Of a stretch of 64,000 nucleotides of DNA, positions 24,301 to 39,300 are shown piece after piece. Position 1 is the first letter of the stretch. Each line of letters opens with the position of its first letter. A program made the translations under genes and the position numbers. The notes under the pieces are model-generated. The model had not been told where the DNA came from. It searched no databases and saw nothing but the letters and a program-made list of their open reading frames with translations. The DNA comes from Aphelocoma coerulescens (Eukaryota; Chordata; Aves; Passeriformes; Corvidae): NCBI RefSeq assembly GCF_041296385.1, contig NC_091033.1, positions 10,992,001 through 11,056,000 of the forward strand, in the 5' to 3' direction.

Positions 24301-27168
24301 CTATCCTTGCCTGAGGAGCGTAGGCACTGACCAGAGCTCTGGTCCTCTCACTCTTTCAGGTATTGGTAACAGATGAAATCTGAAGCTGTGTCATTCCTCA
24401 GTGTCTCAGAGTTAAGTGACATTCTCTTTTGATATGCTGTGGTGTCGGTGACCATTTGTCCTGGTGCCTCTTTATCCCATACTGTGTCTTTGGTGTGTAG
24501 CTCTGTGTGGCAGAGGGAATCGGGCTCAGCCCGGGGCTCTCAGTGCTCCAGGTGACAATTGGTGCTGTAGCTCTCTGCACGTGTCTCTTCTGTGTTTACA
24601 TCTATGATAGTGTTCTGTTTCAGTGGTTTGACTGTGGCTGAAAACACAGTTTTGGAACAAGTTGTTGTTGCCCGCAGAAAAGACACCTGGTGAGACAGAG
24701 CCTGCTTAACTCCACGTGAGCGGCTGATCTGCAGGGACAGCCCAGGGAGCAGCGTGCAAGCAGGCACTTTGTCTGAAACAGTACTTTTTACACCCCATTT
24801 CCTGCCCTTTTTACCTCATCCCCAGCAGCCCCATGCTCCCTGTGGCTTTCTGATAAATCAGGTGAGGGGAGCTGGTGGTGGGTCATGGCAGGGCCAGGTA
24901 AACTGGGACAAAGCCACCTGTGTCTCCTGAGAGTGGTGCCAGCAGGGTGCCCAGCTTGTCTTTATACTCAGAGAAAACTTCAAAGTTCCCACTGACCTGT
25001 GAAGGATCAGGCCTTGCAGCTCTCTGGAAGCTGCCCCTCATTCAAACCTCCTCCTTATCTCTCCCTCTTTGCAGTTTGCTCTGATAGTGGCAGTTTTATG
25101 TTCGCTGAGCCGCCCTGCAACTCCTTGCATTGCTGAAGTTCTTTCTCTGGCCATACCTTTGTAGTGTCCACGCCTCTCCTGCTCTGGCAACCTGCTGTCT
25201 CTGCTAAGCCTGCAGCTCACAATTGCTTTTTAATTAAAATCCTCTCGCTGATGTCAGAAATTCCCTGTAGAGAACCTAACACAATGTGCAGGAGGCTGAG
25301 TTGCTCTAAAACACAAATAGCTGGAAATGATTCAGGTCAGGTTTAGGTCTGGCTCTAATGAAACAACTAATGAGCAACTGGTGCATCAGAGAGGCTAATC
25401 ACACTTTGAACAGCAAACCTGGTTCAGCTGTTGATGTGTTCCCAGCCCAGCAGGCTGCCCAGGGAGGGACAACAGCAGCATTATAAATGTGGAGCAGCTG
25501 ATCCTAATTTTTACTCCACTCTTACTCAACTTGAGTTGACTGTCTCCCATCAATGTGACCTTTGGGTTCAAAATGCTTTTTACATCTGTGGCAAGAATTT
25601 AAAGCATGAAAGCACTTTATTTTTTGGTACTTATCCCCATTTTTTAATCTTGCCTCACTTCCCCCCCCCTCAGTGTTGTGTGTTGTGCAGCAGAAATTTC
25701 CACACAACCTGTTGCACCGGTTCCAATTAAAGGTTTGAGCTGAAGAGTTGGGTCAGTTTTATCTGGTCTGCTCTCCCTCCTGGTTCAAAGCATGTCCAAA
25801 CCAGCCTTGTGACCTCTGTGTACACTGAGTGCTCCCTGCATGAAAGTCAGGGTTACCTGGATGGTTTCAGCTCCCCTTTACTTTGGCTTTGTGCTTGCCT
25901 GTCTCTATTTCCACATCTCTAGAGGAAATAATTTAAAAGTGTTCATGTTCAGGGCAATTTGTGTTGGATAACTGCCTGCAAGTAACAAAGCAGGTGGCAG
26001 TGAGGAATAATGCTGTGAAATCTGTTTCCTTTGCACTGAGATTCCTCCAGAGTTTGGCGCATCTGGAAAATCACACAGTCTGCAGTGGCTCTGCCTTGCC
26101 TCAGCCCTTGTAGGGGCAGCAAGGGGATTACCTGTCTTGAGATCTTGTACCTGGTGTAATATTAACGCTGGCTGCAGCTGGGACAGGCAAGGGCAGCATT
26201 CCTGCCTGGGGATAACTGCGCCTTTAAAAGGAAAACTGCCTGCAACACAGCTCCCTTCCCGGCTGTTTGCAGCAGCAATTCAAGTGACACAACAGTGGCT
26301 ACACAAAACAATTTGCCAGTTTTCAGGGCTCTTTGCAGGTTTCTTTGAGCATGGGTCAGATTCATTTGTCCGTTAATGAGAGAGAAAGAATTGCCCCTAA
26401 CAGCTCAGGTCTTTGTCTGATCCTGCTCAGGAGGTGCTGTTAAAGTTGCAGCGTTGTTTTCTCTGGCAGCGTGTCCATGGAGCTGACAAAACCACCCTGG
26501 CCACAAAAGCAAGGCAGAGAAGTGATGGCAGACCCTGGCCAGCTGACAGCTGGGGCTGTCCCTTTCTGGCCTTGCATTGCAGCATCATCAGCAAAAGGAA
26601 CTTGGCTGCGAGACTGAGCTTGAAAACATAGCTGAAAGAACTATATTGTGAAATGAATAGGTGGACAAGAAACAGATTGCAGGGAGCTGGGCAGAGGAGC
26701 TGCCAGTCTGAGCCCATAGAAATGACTGAATGGTTCAGGTCAGGATCTCTGGGCTCAGCAGGGGTGGGTGTGAGTGGCAGCCTCAGTAGGGGAGCTGCTG
26801 GCCATGGAGTTTGAGCCACTGCTCTTCATTGGCAGTGCAGCTTCTCCCTCAGATGCTCTTTCCTCTGCTTCTGATAACTAGTCCTTTGAGTCTGGGATCC
26901 TTTGCCAGTGTTCACTGCATATCTGAAATTCAGGAGGGATGCTGCTTAGAGCAGCCCAAATTCTGCACTGGATGGTTGTGTGGGGGTTTTGAGCCTTTTC
27001 ATGTACCTTTTTGCATCTGCACTTTAAATTGGTGCAAACAAAATTTTCTGTCTCTTGATTTGCTTTAGCAGGCTTACACCCTGTGTTTTCTGGATTGCTG
27101 TGATACCTGTCTGCTTTGTACCATGTTTTTCTGGCCAGAGTTAAAGTTGTTTTTGTACTTTCCACCAG
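21358..27168 (+). other. LAMA5: LAMA5 intron 1 (5.8 kb)
   Basis: It runs from a GTACGG donor to a pyrimidine-rich CACCAG acceptor, phase 0. The first 350 bases belong to the CpG island. The remainder is ordinary mixed sequence with short chance frames on both strands. I see no exon, RNA gene or recognisable transposon. A first intron of a CpG-island gene often holds regulatory elements, but none stands out here. Confidence 0.85.
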
Positions 27169-27321
27169 GGCCAGTACTGCGACATCTGCTCCTCTGCAAA
27201 CAGCAACAAGGCCCACCCCATCACAAATGCCATTGATGGGACAGAGCGCTGGTGGCAGAGCCCCCCTCTTTCCCGGGGACTGGAGTTCAACCAGGTCAAC
27301 GTCACCCTGGACCTTGGACAG
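27169..27321 (+). CDS. LAMA5: LAMA5 coding exon 2: LN domain
   Basis: This exon encodes residues 95-145 (51 codons, phase 0 at both ends). It starts at GQYCDIC after a TCCACCAG acceptor and ends at TLDLGQ before a GTAACA donor. It contains the most diagnostic LN stretch, Cys98 and Cys101, the [18 protein letters not shown] core (114-131) and NVTLDLGQ, with a potential N-glycosylation site at Asn138. The WWQSPP segment is a strongly conserved laminin and netrin LN-domain signature. LN domains mediate laminin polymerisation through alpha-beta-gamma ternary nodes. Because the exon is symmetric (153 bases), skipping it would keep frame but remove the LN core. Confidence 0.96.
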
Positions 27322-30300
27322 GTAACAGAAATCCTTTCTTCCTTACATTGCAGACCATGCTAGTGAGGAAGTGCTGCTCTGCTTCTAAAATCCTTTTAGT
27401 GGACCTTGCTGGAAGTGTGGAACAAAATCCACTCATTTAATGACAGAGCAGGAGGCCCTGGTTAACACAGAGAAGGGAAAACCTCCTGCCTGTTGTAATA
27501 TTAACTATATTGTGCTCTTTGCTGTTACTGCTTAGATTTTCCCTAAAAGTTGAGTCACTTGTGGAAACTCATCCCATTATGTAGGTGCCATTCCCCTTAG
27601 AGGGTACCTGCCTCTCAAAGGAGGACACTTAGCAAGGCCTCACCCCAAAACGGGAAATACAGCTGTGAGAAATCCAAGGTTGCATTCTAAAACTTTCAAC
27701 TGGTGCATTTAAAGCTCCTTGAAAAACAGCAAGTCTGTTGTGAAGGTCTTCCTATAAAAGACAAAGAGTGACTATGGATGTTTGGTCTTTAATGCTGGCA
27801 AGTCAGAGGGAATTACCTCTGTATATTGTAATAGCAGGGCTGCCAGCCCCCTCTCTGCCACCTCCTCTGCTGCTCCTATTCATCTGCAAAATGTCCCTCT
27901 GGACATGGAGTGTTCTCTCAGACTTTGCTCAGCTCAGAGGGAAGCAGCGTCAAAGATGTTCTGTGACTTCACAGGTGACGTTTTCGCTCTCTCTGCTGAA
28001 GTAAGGGCTCATTTGTCACTGCAATTTGCAAGGTGTCTGACTCCAAATGTAGGTACTCAGGCTGTACCGATGCTGATTCCCTTCTCTTAGATGCTTCAAA
28101 CACATACTTTAGTGCCCAGGATTGTCTCTGATCCACTCCCTGCCTTGCTGTAGCACTCGTCTGACTCTGCCAAACACCCTTCATGAACTTGTTCTCTCTG
28201 ACTGCCAGCACTCTAAAGCTGTGCTGTACCAGCAGCAGTGAAATATCTGCTGCTGCCCGGGGCACAAGAGCTGTGTGGGCAAAGCCTCTCGGGGCCGCAC
28301 GCGGGGAGCTGAGTCCTCACCAGCGTAGGTGGCATCTGCTGTGTCTCTTAGAAACAGCCCAGCTGGCAGGGATGTGCTGGTGGGTGGATTGCTTTGTGCT
28401 CACTCCCCCTGTGACCAAGGGCCAGCCTGCAGTGTGGCTTTTCCATCGCTCACCACTTCTCTGGAGAGGGATTTTTCAAGGATCAGCTTTCCTCAGGAGC
28501 TTCTCCTCCTCTTTGTCATTTCTGTGGCAACTTTCTGGCTTTAGGCCAGAGCCAACCCAGCTGCCCTGTACGCCTGCAAGCTGCTGAGTTTGGCTCACCT
28601 GGGGGCTTGCAGCCTTCAGAGCTGCTGTGCTGGGAGCCAGAGCTTGGAATAATTTGGGAGGACTTCAGTACTGTTAAAACCGAGCAGGTCTAAGTTGACC
28701 TTCTCTCTCTGAAGTCTGTTTGCCCTCGGTACCCAGGGAGATGGGATTGTGCCATCATTTCTGCAGGGTTGGTACCAGAATTTGCATGTGTGTTGAAGGT
28801 GGCCGATGCTTCACCTGGTGTGGATTTTCTCTGGGCTCACAGACCCTCTGCTTCCCTGTCACCTTTGCAATACATCATAAACCCAGCTGGTCCCAGGAGC
28901 AGCACAATCCTAAAGCTTCAGTGGGTTTTAGTGGCTTCCCCTTTATACATGGCCTTATTGCGTGTAATTGCTGTAATAACCTGTTTATGCTCCTGGTGAG
29001 AGTCAGTTCTTTGCTTTTAACTCCTTTGTTTTGGTAGGTCGGGCAATAGAAACAGATTAAATGTTAGGGAATCCTTAATTTCCTCCTTTTGAAGTTGACT
29101 CTGGTTGAAAGGATAGAAGAGAGAGAAATTCTTGGGAGCCAGTGTGGTCAGCAGGGCAAGTGCAGGATCAGGCCGGTGTACCTGGCAGCCAGGCTTCCCA
29201 AATTCCTTGGATACCAGTGAAAACAGCACAGGTAGCAACACCCTCACAGGCATGTCTGACAGCAGGGCTTTTTTCTGGCTGGCAATCAAGGCCTCTCCTT
29301 CCTCTGTGTATCAATCTTGAGAGCTCTTGGACCAATTAAGGTTTAATTTAAGGGACTCACAGCCGCTAAAAGCTTTTGTCCCTCCGGGTTCTCATGGGTA
29401 TCGGGAGTGCTGATGGCATTGGGGGCATGGCAGGGGCTGGCACAGGGAATTGTGGTGCCAGCCCCTTCCTTTGCTCCTGCTGGCTTCATCCCTCTCCAGC
29501 CATAAGTGCTTAATTACCAGCTGGAATCGGGTTTCTCCAGCGGTTGGTGAGGCTGTGACACCTGGGAGAGGGTCGGTTAATTAAGCAGCCTGTTGCTCTT
29601 TGCTTTTTGCTGGCTGGGAGCTTGCTCTCCTCACAGGGGTGTTAAAATCCTGTGGGAAGGAGAGAAGGAGGAATATTCACAGCCAGCAAATAAGCTCCAG
29701 AATGGTTTGGGCTGGCCACCCAGCTGGTGTGAGGATATTAAACTCTCTCCTCATGTCATCTTAGTGCCAGCAGCAGCCTAATCTTAATGGCTTCATCAGC
29801 AAGGCAGGTCAGGGCTCCCACCATGGCTGTGTCCTATTATCTGCTGGTGGGGTTGTGTGGGAGTTGCTCCTGCTGGTACCTTGTCTGTTCCTGCCTCCTT
29901 GGGGAGAAGTGATTTTTCTTTTCAGAATTGGTGGGGGAGAAAGGTTGCAAGAGGAGGAAAAGTCACTTGAAGGTTTCCATGTCAGACCCGGGTCTGAGCG
30001 CCAGAAATACGACAAACAGCTCCAGGGAGGAAAATTAAATGGGTTTTAGGAGATGCTGAGGAGCATGGAGAGGGAATTTTTTTTTTTTTTGCTTTCAATC
30101 ATGACCTTAGGCCACTGCATGAATTTGATGTAAAATACATCATGGCACCACGATGAAGCATGGCTCAGGTTTTGGAGAGTAGAAGAATTGTGGTTGCTGT
30201 GTGCTGGGAGGACACTGCTGTTGCTGGACGGTCTGGACTTGCCAAAATCCCAAAAAGTGGCTGTCCTACCTGGCTTGAAGGGCAGAGGTCCATTTTGTGG

Positions 30301-33300
30301 TGCAGGCTCTTAAACCTGCCCCACTGCTGCTCAGCTCCAAGATCTTTCCTCTCCTGCCTGGAGGCTCCCAGCTGGAAATGGGAATGAGGGACAGGAGACC
30401 ATGACTCACCACCACCATGGAAATTGTCCCCTGTGATCCTGCTGTGATTAAGTACCACAGTGGGTGGAGAGGGAGGAAGGGGTGTGATGGAAGATTCTCC
30501 CCCCCTCCCAAAAAGGTCGTTTGAGTCAGAGCTGACAAGGTTTAAGGAAACATGAATGGCTGGCTCCCTGCCAGAGCCTGACATCTTCCTTGCATGAAGG
30601 TGAACCCAGGCCAGCCCTTCCTTGAGATGTTTATGGATAAGTTGGTGCTTTATGATAAACTCTGAGGGAGGAATGCTTGCAGTCATGCAAGAGCAGGAGC
30701 TTCGTGCCAGTGCTTGCTTGAGGTTAATTACTGCAGTGAGAAGGTGGCTGGGTAGCAGCCAGCATCTCCCCCTGTGTTGTCTGCTGGCCCTGGTGACAGT
30801 AGAGAACAGCAGGATTTCAGACCTCAATCTTTGCAGGGAGTCTTGATTTACACCCCAAAGATATTTAGTTGGGCAGTGCCTGACAGAAACACTGACATCC
30901 ACTCACTTCTGCTGAGGAGAGAAGAGAAGCCTCCTCCTTTGGAGACCTCCAGAGCTCCTTAAAATGCAGCTCCCTTTGGGGTTAGAAGGAGGAAAAGAAA
31001 AAGTTGCATTCATTGGTAATTCACACAAGTGGAAAGGAAATGAAAGGGATTGTGAGCCAAAGTCCCGGGCCAGTATGAAGGTGTGTTTTGTAGTTGCTGT
31101 GGGATGTATCTCAGCAAGGGAGTAGATTGATAACTTTCTGGGTGCTTTGAGAAGCACCTCTTGAGTTTTCTACTGATTACAGTGGGATCTGCCAAAGCTG
31201 CCACTTTTTCTGGCTTCTGAACTGATTAACTTGTGCTTGCCAGGCTCTTCCAGCTCCAGAGTAAAGGTGTTGATACACAAAACACATGAGGTGCTTCAGC
31301 CCTTGGCCAACAGGCTGCTGGTCTTTCAGTGTGAAACGTGGCTCAAAAGGAGCTGGGTGTTTTTCCCATGGGGGATTTTCAGGCCATAAAGCTACTTCCT
31401 TTCCCTTTTGCACTGCAAACGTAGCCCCTCAGGACCAGCTTTGCACTATGGTGTGATGTGCAGGATGCCTACAAGTGTTTGAGTGTGGCTAAATGTCTGA
31501 CTTGCATGAACAGCTCAGTCCTTGTTGTGTGAACTGTATTCTTGTTAATGAATATTAACTTCCTACTCATCTTTGGCAGATCTGAGCTGGATTAGACCTG
31601 GCCTAATGCTAAAGGAGCACCACTGATCCAGAGCATAGTACCTTGTGTGTAACAACACTCTGAAATCTTCTTTCACCTCCCATTTATTTTCATTTAGTTG
31701 AAATAGTAATGGGAGCTGCTGGTAGAGGTCTTCAGGAGCCCCCTTTGAAAGGCAGCTGTAAGGAAATCCCTCAAACTGATGGGCTGATGCTCACCTTGCT
31801 GTTCCCAGCAAAAGCCTTCAACATGAAGATGAATGTGATGTTTATTTCCTGGCTTAATTAACTGAAAAATCCCTCTTGAGGGAGTAAACTCATGAAATCC
31901 CAAGAGAACACTCAGGGTTCCTAATGAATAAAGACGATGTCCTAGAGGCTGCTTTCCCTAGGCTTGATGTGGGATAAGGGTGATGGTCATCCAAGCATTT
32001 TCAGCTGAAAACCATTTAAATTTCTCTCTTTTTTCACCTTGTTCCTTTTGCAACTTCATTTCCGTTGGGAGCCCTTAGTGCCTCCGGGTGATGAAGCTGC
32101 TGCTTACGTTTCCCTCGAGGGCACTCTTGTTCATTCTTGCTGTACACAGGGGAAAATTGAACCCAGTCTCTTCCTTCCCCTCACTGGGGATGTCTCCTGC
32201 AGCATTTTCCCCAACACACATCCCTGGAAAAAGCACAGTGCCCGTTTCTCTCAGGGCCACAGGCTGCCTTACCTGCCTGGCGTGTTTTTCATGGAGCATT
32301 GCAAGAATGGGTGAGGATTTTAGGGGTTTTTTTTTGTACATGGTTTTTACTTTTCTCCTCTTAATGCTGAGGAGTAACTATTTGGTAATTGCTCCTACTT
32401 GGTCTTCACTGTGCTGGGGCACCACTGTGGGAAAGGGGTAGGAGGGCTTAGTGACATTTATTGTGAGCTTTTGCACCTTAAATAAAGGGCTGGGGCGTGA
32501 AATCTCTAACAAAGACGTTCTTTCTCCAAATTGTTCTCTGGCTCTTGGAGCAAAAGCAGTATTAAAAATAAAGCACATTAAGTAGGCTGAGCAGAAGTCT
32601 TTTTTACTTTCAACAGCTGAGCCTGCAGTCTCTTCTCCTGTGTAGAGTCCTCTGAAACTGCCATAAAATCCTTCAAAAGCAGTTCAAGGTCTTTGTTTAT
32701 AGGCTTCAAAACTATGGTTTCTTGATCTGAGATGGTTTTGGGTTCCATTTAACTACAGAGCTTGTTCAGTGCTGCTGTCGTTTGCAGTGGCTGTGGGATG
32801 GAAGCAGGGTGTATATCTGTAATGCTTCTCTGGGAAAAGCAGAAAAGGTGTGACTGGGAGAGCGTGCAGCACTGGGAGCTGGAACCAAGCCCAAGTGGAT
32901 GGATCCTCTCTTCTCTCCCAATTTATTTCCCACTTTATTGTTTAAATTAATTTAGCTCTGAAGTCTCTTCTGTTTTCTTCAAAGCTGTGGTTTCCCTGAC
33001 CTGGACCTGCAGCTATTCAGGGTTTTTTTTTTTGTGCTGATAAAGTGAGATTTTTGCCTTTACTTAGTGCAGAAAGGTCGAGAAGGGCCATCTGCCAACT
33101 CCCACCAGATTCCTGGCTCCAAGGGCTGTGTGGGAGCCGCTCAGGTGAGCGGGAAGGGAGTGTCTGGTTGTTAATCAACCGGAGATCTGTCTCCTCTGGC
33201 AGCAAGAGCAGACCCATCCTCTCCTTTTCAAACAGCCTTGCCAAATTGGATGCCAAGCTCCAGGATCCAGAGCAGCCAAGGCTGAAACTTCTTTCCCCTT

Positions 33301-36300
33301 TGTTGCTGCTGCTGTTGTTGGTCAGTGTTAAGGGAAAAGATGTGCACAATACTGGTGTAGGTAAATCACAGGTGACACATGAATTTTAGTTGTGTGTTAT
33401 GTTTATTCCAGTCATGAACCAGTACTGCTTAAAATCAGTCTTCCAGGGCTGCAATGACTAGAAGGTATTTCACTTGTAATGTCTGATTCCCAAAAGACCT
33501 GCCCTGCACATCTGCCAGGCTGTGAGCACGGGGAAGAGCAGGGGAGCAGGAGGCTCTGGGCAGGTCACCCAGCACTGTGGCACCTTTTGTGGCCTCAAGG
33601 AGGTTGTTTCTGCCTGTCCTTTGCATCTTGTACAAATGACCCTTGTGCTTCAACAGCTTAATCTTCCCAGAGGCTGTGCTTGCTCTGCCTAGACCTGAAC
33701 CAGGTGTTAAAATGAGCCTGAACCTCCCTCCCAGAACAGCTCCAGGTAATGACTGATGAAAGGATAATTGCTGGTTCTAAGAAATGCATGCAAGATTTCC
33801 ACTGTAGTTTCTCCCTAGGTGTTGTTGCCTATTTATAATGTTGGTGTGATGAGAAACAAAGAGACTGATGGTGAGGTCTCCTGCCGTGGAGCTTCTTATT
33901 CCCTCCAGGCTGTCCCTTCCTTCTCAACTCCCTGGGATTCTTCAAAGATTAGGAGAGAGCCTCTGGGTGAGCGCGGGCTGGGGAGAGGTCAGGCTGGTGT
34001 AGGGGAGGCTTTAGTTTGTAATGAATAGCTGGAAGGCAAGCCTGGTAATTTCTTGCTGTTCTCCTGGAGAGTGTCTGCTTGGCTGGGCTGGAAAACAAGA
34101 GTGTGCTTTGACTGGGGTGTGTGTGGGTACACGTGCTCCGGGGTGAGCTCTGTCCGGGCCGTGCGTGGCTGCACCAGGCGAGTTAAAACAGAGCGGGACC
34201 GCCTGGGTCAGGCCCCTCCAACAGTTTGTGTTGTTTTCCTCCTTTGGAAAATTTTTTGGGAAGGTCAGGTTACCCAGTGGATGCAGAGTGGTTCACAGCT
34301 GTGACACAGAGCATGCTGGCATCCCGTTCAGTGGTTTAGCATTTTCTGTGCTTTGGCTTGTCCCACCTCCAGAATGGGAATACTGCATTTTATCTCCATC
34401 GTTTTCTCTGCATGGCCTGAATGCAGGAGCCTGCACAGCACCAGACCAGGGAGTACAAAATCTCTTGCAGAAGAGAATGATTTCTTGTGTCAGGCTCTTG
34501 GCTTGGCTCTGTGCAGCCTTTCTCCTCTCTCACTTCTTCCACCAAGTGAGAGCATCCCTCAGCCCTATGGGTGCTCATCTGTCCACGAACTCATGTCCTG
34601 CACACATCCCCGACTGCTGAAGCTGAGGGCTGTGAGCCTGGAATTGCTGCCAGTCCTGCTGTTTGTGTGGGAATGGGAGACAGGCTCATCCTGTGGCATT
34701 GCACAGCCAGTTCAGTTCTTGACGCTTGTCCTGGTCAGGATGGGAAGCCCCTCAAGTGAACTCTTCCTGCTTCCTGGGGCACGATTCCAGGAGCTGTCCT
34801 TGCCCTCCACAGCTCCAGCACAGCTATGTCTTGGCTCAGAGCCACAGGGCTGGCAGGGAGGATGCTAAATACACTTTTGATCATCTGCCTAGTCAGCTTC
34901 TCTGCTCTTTCAAGCCTGTTCTAGCCCCCTGCACCTTTCTTTTGATGCTTTACCAAGCCTGGCTCAGCCCTGCATTCATGTCTGCCATATCCTTTTATTA
35001 TAGTCATAAACGTGGGGCCTTCAGGCTGTGCCCAGCCTTGATCCTCAGTCGTTTCCTGTTTTCTGGATTCAGTGCTCTTCAAATTCCAGACCTCCCCTCC
35101 TATGTTTAATGCCAACAGTGCAATAAATAGTATACTGCTTCCCGTTTGATAGAAATGAAAAGGGAGATCAGTAGGAGGACACAAGGAGAGAGGCACATGC
35201 CTGATGTGCTGGGGTGGAAGAGTCTTCCTAAATGGCTTAAGAGCAGACTCCAGATCAGTAGCAGTTCGTTAGGGAAATGTGGTCTATTCATGCAGACCTG
35301 GTAACTGATGATTTGTTTCTGGAGGTTAGAGAGGAGAGATGGGAACAGGGATGAGAGATACTGGGAGATCCAGCGAGGAAGAGGACAAAGCCTTGAGAGT
35401 GACACATAGATGACTCTGCACAAGGCAAGGACTGGGCAGTGGTTTGGGGCTACTTTGGCCACCAGAAACTCTGACAAGAATGAGAGGAATGACATTTTGT
35501 TCCCCACAGAAGGATTTGCCAAACATGACTATAAAAAAGCCTTTGTTAACATGAGGTCACTGCTACTGGAAGGTGGGTCTGGATGGTGCCAGCTCCTGTT
35601 TGTGCAGTGGAGGAAGCCACGTTGCCTGTTTCCTCCAGGCACCCTACATGGCCCCAGTGCTTTGGCAAGGCAGCCACGTAGAGGCAGGGAGAGGATGAAC
35701 AGGTAACGGGGCCAGCAATTGCTGCTGCACCAGGTCCTGCCAGGACTTGTCAGTCAGGGCTCCTGGAGGACAGTGTTAGGATGGTAGTTTGACATTCTTG
35801 TCCTTCCCTCTCTCAAACAACAGAACATTCATGGGAGATGATGTGGCAGAAAGCATCATTCCTTTTGTTCCCAGACACATCTACCTGGAGAAGCTGGGGC
35901 TCAGCCAGCAGGGTTAGACCAGCTGAGCTCCTCTGTTGCATGATGTATGTGGTTATCTGGAAGTTAGAACAGCTTCCCTTAGAAGAAGTTGCCTTTATCC
36001 TAAAAGATTTGCATATCACTGATGGCTTTTTCCATGAGGCTGTGTGCTGTAAACTGCATCTTTGATGGAGGAGATTTCCTGGCAAAGGTGGTGTTTGTAA
36101 CTTGCTCTAGTTGATGTGCCCTGCCTGAGAATCACTTTGCATCTTCAGCTTGGCATCCTGAGCCTTGCCAGTGGTTGTTTGTGTAACCCATGCAGGGACA
36201 AGCAAACAGCCAAACTGAGAATTGCCACAATTTTTTTTTAGTTTCCCTTTTCTTTCTCTGCCTGCTTTGATACAGAGCTCTCCCTCACACACACACTCAG

Positions 36301-39300
36301 CTGAGCTCTATTTATGGGTTCCTGCAAGTTCCCATCACTGTGGATTGGAGCATGCCCTGTGCCCAAAATCCAGCTGGCATGCTGCTGTAGGCATCTCTTG
36401 GATCTAGTTAAATGTGCTCAATGCCAAGTCTCGATGGGAAGAGGAAAAGAATGGCTTTCTGGTATTTGCACATAGTTGCAAACTGTAAACACAGACTCAT
36501 GACTGCAAACAGAAATCTGTATCGCTGCCTTCATCATGACTTCACTGTTGTTGTCCTGGCTGTTTGCTAAAGCTGTTCCTTAATCCTATTCCAGGCTTTT
36601 GCAAAGTCTGCAGCCACCCAAACTTAGTGGGCACAAAGATTTTGGCTAGACTCCAGGAAGGGGTTTGGTTATTTCTTTCTCTACCAGTTGTTGTTTTCTG
36701 CCTTGGAGCAGGCTTGCTTCAAGGCTCTGCAAATGGGGCTGGAAATAGAAGGGAGTCTTGAGGGGATTGTGAGGACAAACCCAATGTTCTTGTGAGCCTC
36801 GTAGGTCTGAGCAGCAGCAAGAACTCCACACAAACAGTGTAGCTGCAGATCTGTGCTGGTGTTAGCAGTGCCGTTGGGAATGTTAATCCCGCTGTGACCC
36901 TGGTATGTGCTGCTGTTGGGCCAGCTCACCCGGCTCTGAACGGCAGCGTCATGGTGGGGAAACTTGCTGACAAATGCTAACGTGGTGCATGGCTGGGATG
37001 AAGATTTTTAGAAGAATAAACCTGCTTGCATGCATCTGGTTTGGCTTTGTTGAAATCTGCTAACGACCAGGCTTTAAACCCAGCGCTGTCAAGGCTTGCA
37101 GGAACCACGCAGAGGAATTACAGAAAGGCAGTGCTGCCTGGAAGCTGGGTGCTCTTGGGTTTGGTGCAGGGACCTAATACAAGGTGCAAGGGAGACTCTT
37201 TTCCTGTTGGAGCTGGGTCATCTCGGTACATGTGGAATCTGGAGCCTTGTCAGGTCCAGAGTGGGACCTACCAAACCCATTTGTCCATGGGAATGGTGAA
37301 GTAAGAAATACAAGGAAAGACAGGCATTTACCACCTCCTAGAACTGAGTTCAGAACCAGACAGAAATAAGGTGTCAGAGTTTGAGCATCCATATCCCCTT
37401 CCAAATCCAGTGGAGGGAGGATTTAGGTATATTCCTTTGGGGTGCTGGAGAGCTGAGGCATGTGTGAGTCATTCATCATTGGCACCTGGCCATTTGAAAT
37501 GAAAAGCCTTGCAGGGCTTTGGTGGCAAGCTTGAGACCTCTCACCTTGTGCCAATTTTTAGCTAATTCGTTCCCTTCCGTTTCCTTCCCCTCCTCACCCT
37601 TCCCATGCGCGCAGGTTTGTGACAGGATATCCACTTCATCTGAGGGAATTGGGGGAAATACTTTCTTGTAGTGTGGCCTGCTGCCAAGGTTGCTTTGTTC
37701 TCCTTGTCACCGAAAGAACAGGCCAAGGAAACCCTTGGAATCGAAGCTGGCATGCGACTTAGAGTGGATTTCCTGCAGCTCTGCAAGTGAAACGTATGAC
37801 GTGGGGAATTTTTTTTTTTTTAATCTCATAAATGCAAGGAAAAAGGGGGCTTGGATAGGTTACAGATGGCTGGGTCTGAAATCCTCTCTTTGATGGGAAG
37901 TTGCTGTGTCACGGATGTACAGGTTGTGCCTTGTCAAGGTTAAAATCGCTCTTGGGGTTTTTTTAGTTGAATTAAGAGCTGAGCTTGCAACAGGCCTGGG
38001 GTTTTTAGTAGAATTCAGTTTGTGGTGAAGATGCTGGTTGACCATGCACCATTCAGTGTGTTGTAGCTGGAGGCTCTGCATAGCAACTCCCGAGTGCTCC
38101 ATGAAGGCATAAGTCATTTTTGTCACAAATTCAGAGCTGTATTGATAATGGCAAGAAAAGTAGTGAATTTTGGTGTTTGGGACTTAATTCCTTGCAGTGG
38201 CCAAAGCATTGATGTCCAAGGCCCTGGGGTGTTTGTATAGAGAGGGTGAGAGACAGCTCTTCCTCACTGTGGTGGGCTGGCACCTGGGCTTGTGCCCTAC
38301 CACCTTTCTGTGCCCACTGTGCCCTGTGGGACACAAGATTTGGCTCCTATTTGTCATAGCAGATCAGGTGGCATTTATCTGTGTACATACTGTGTTTTGG
38401 TGGGATCCTTACATCCCTGCCCGGGACCTCCAGAAAGCTGGGAATGCCACAGAGATCTAATTCACTGTTGGCCACAGAAGAAGCAGATGCTGTTTCAAGT
38501 CTCATCCAAAGCACAAAATCCTATTTGTATCCTATGGAAGGGGACTTGAGTGTTTCCTTTTTCAGCCCATGATTTAGCCAAGGGCTTCCTGAACAAACTT
38601 AGCAAATCAGCAAGGCTTTGGCAGTACTAAAAAGGGTCTTACTATAGCTCTTTTATAGTATTTTTTTAATTTTATTTTTAGTGCTGCAGAGCCCAGGCTG
38701 TCTGGATGGAGCAGGTCCCAGATTTGTACAGCTCCTAGCCTGCTCTGGAGAGCCCGTCCCAACAAGCTTGTGGTCCTGACTGCTGGAGCTGTGCTTGTAA
38801 AACTGGGTGTAAAAACCAGCCTGCAAGCTGTCTAAAGCACAGACAAGTATTCTTTTGTCTGGTTTCTCCCTTTTAATTCTAAACTGGCCCAGGAACTCCT
38901 CTAAGAATATTTAAATGCCTTGTGCAGTGAACCTGTATTGATCTTACTTGCTACAACTCAAACAACTCATAGAGCATACAGTTGGGAACATTTGTTTGCT
39001 CTGGATGGTAGGAATGTCCTCTTGAAAATGTGCTATGCTTTGGTAAGAATGAATAGAGGGTTTTTCCACCCCCTCTCCAGGTTTCTGAAGGCCAAAGTCT
39101 TGAAACGGCTTAGAAAGGCTGCTGAAGCTGCTGATAAGATACGCAGCAAATGTGCTTGAGAGCCTAATGTAGGAACAGAAACGTCTGAGCTGTTTGCTTT
39201 CCCCTTAACAGTGTGAAAAATTAGTGTGTCTTTTTAAGGAGCCTGGGGAATTGTGTGCTCAGAGTGAGGGCTGTGCTGAGCTATTACTCCTGGCTTGTGT

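Noticed and set aside
34353..34868. 171-codon + strand frame in intron 2
   Set aside because: No signal, domain or splice context. Its cysteine- and serine-rich composition is typical of translated intron DNA.
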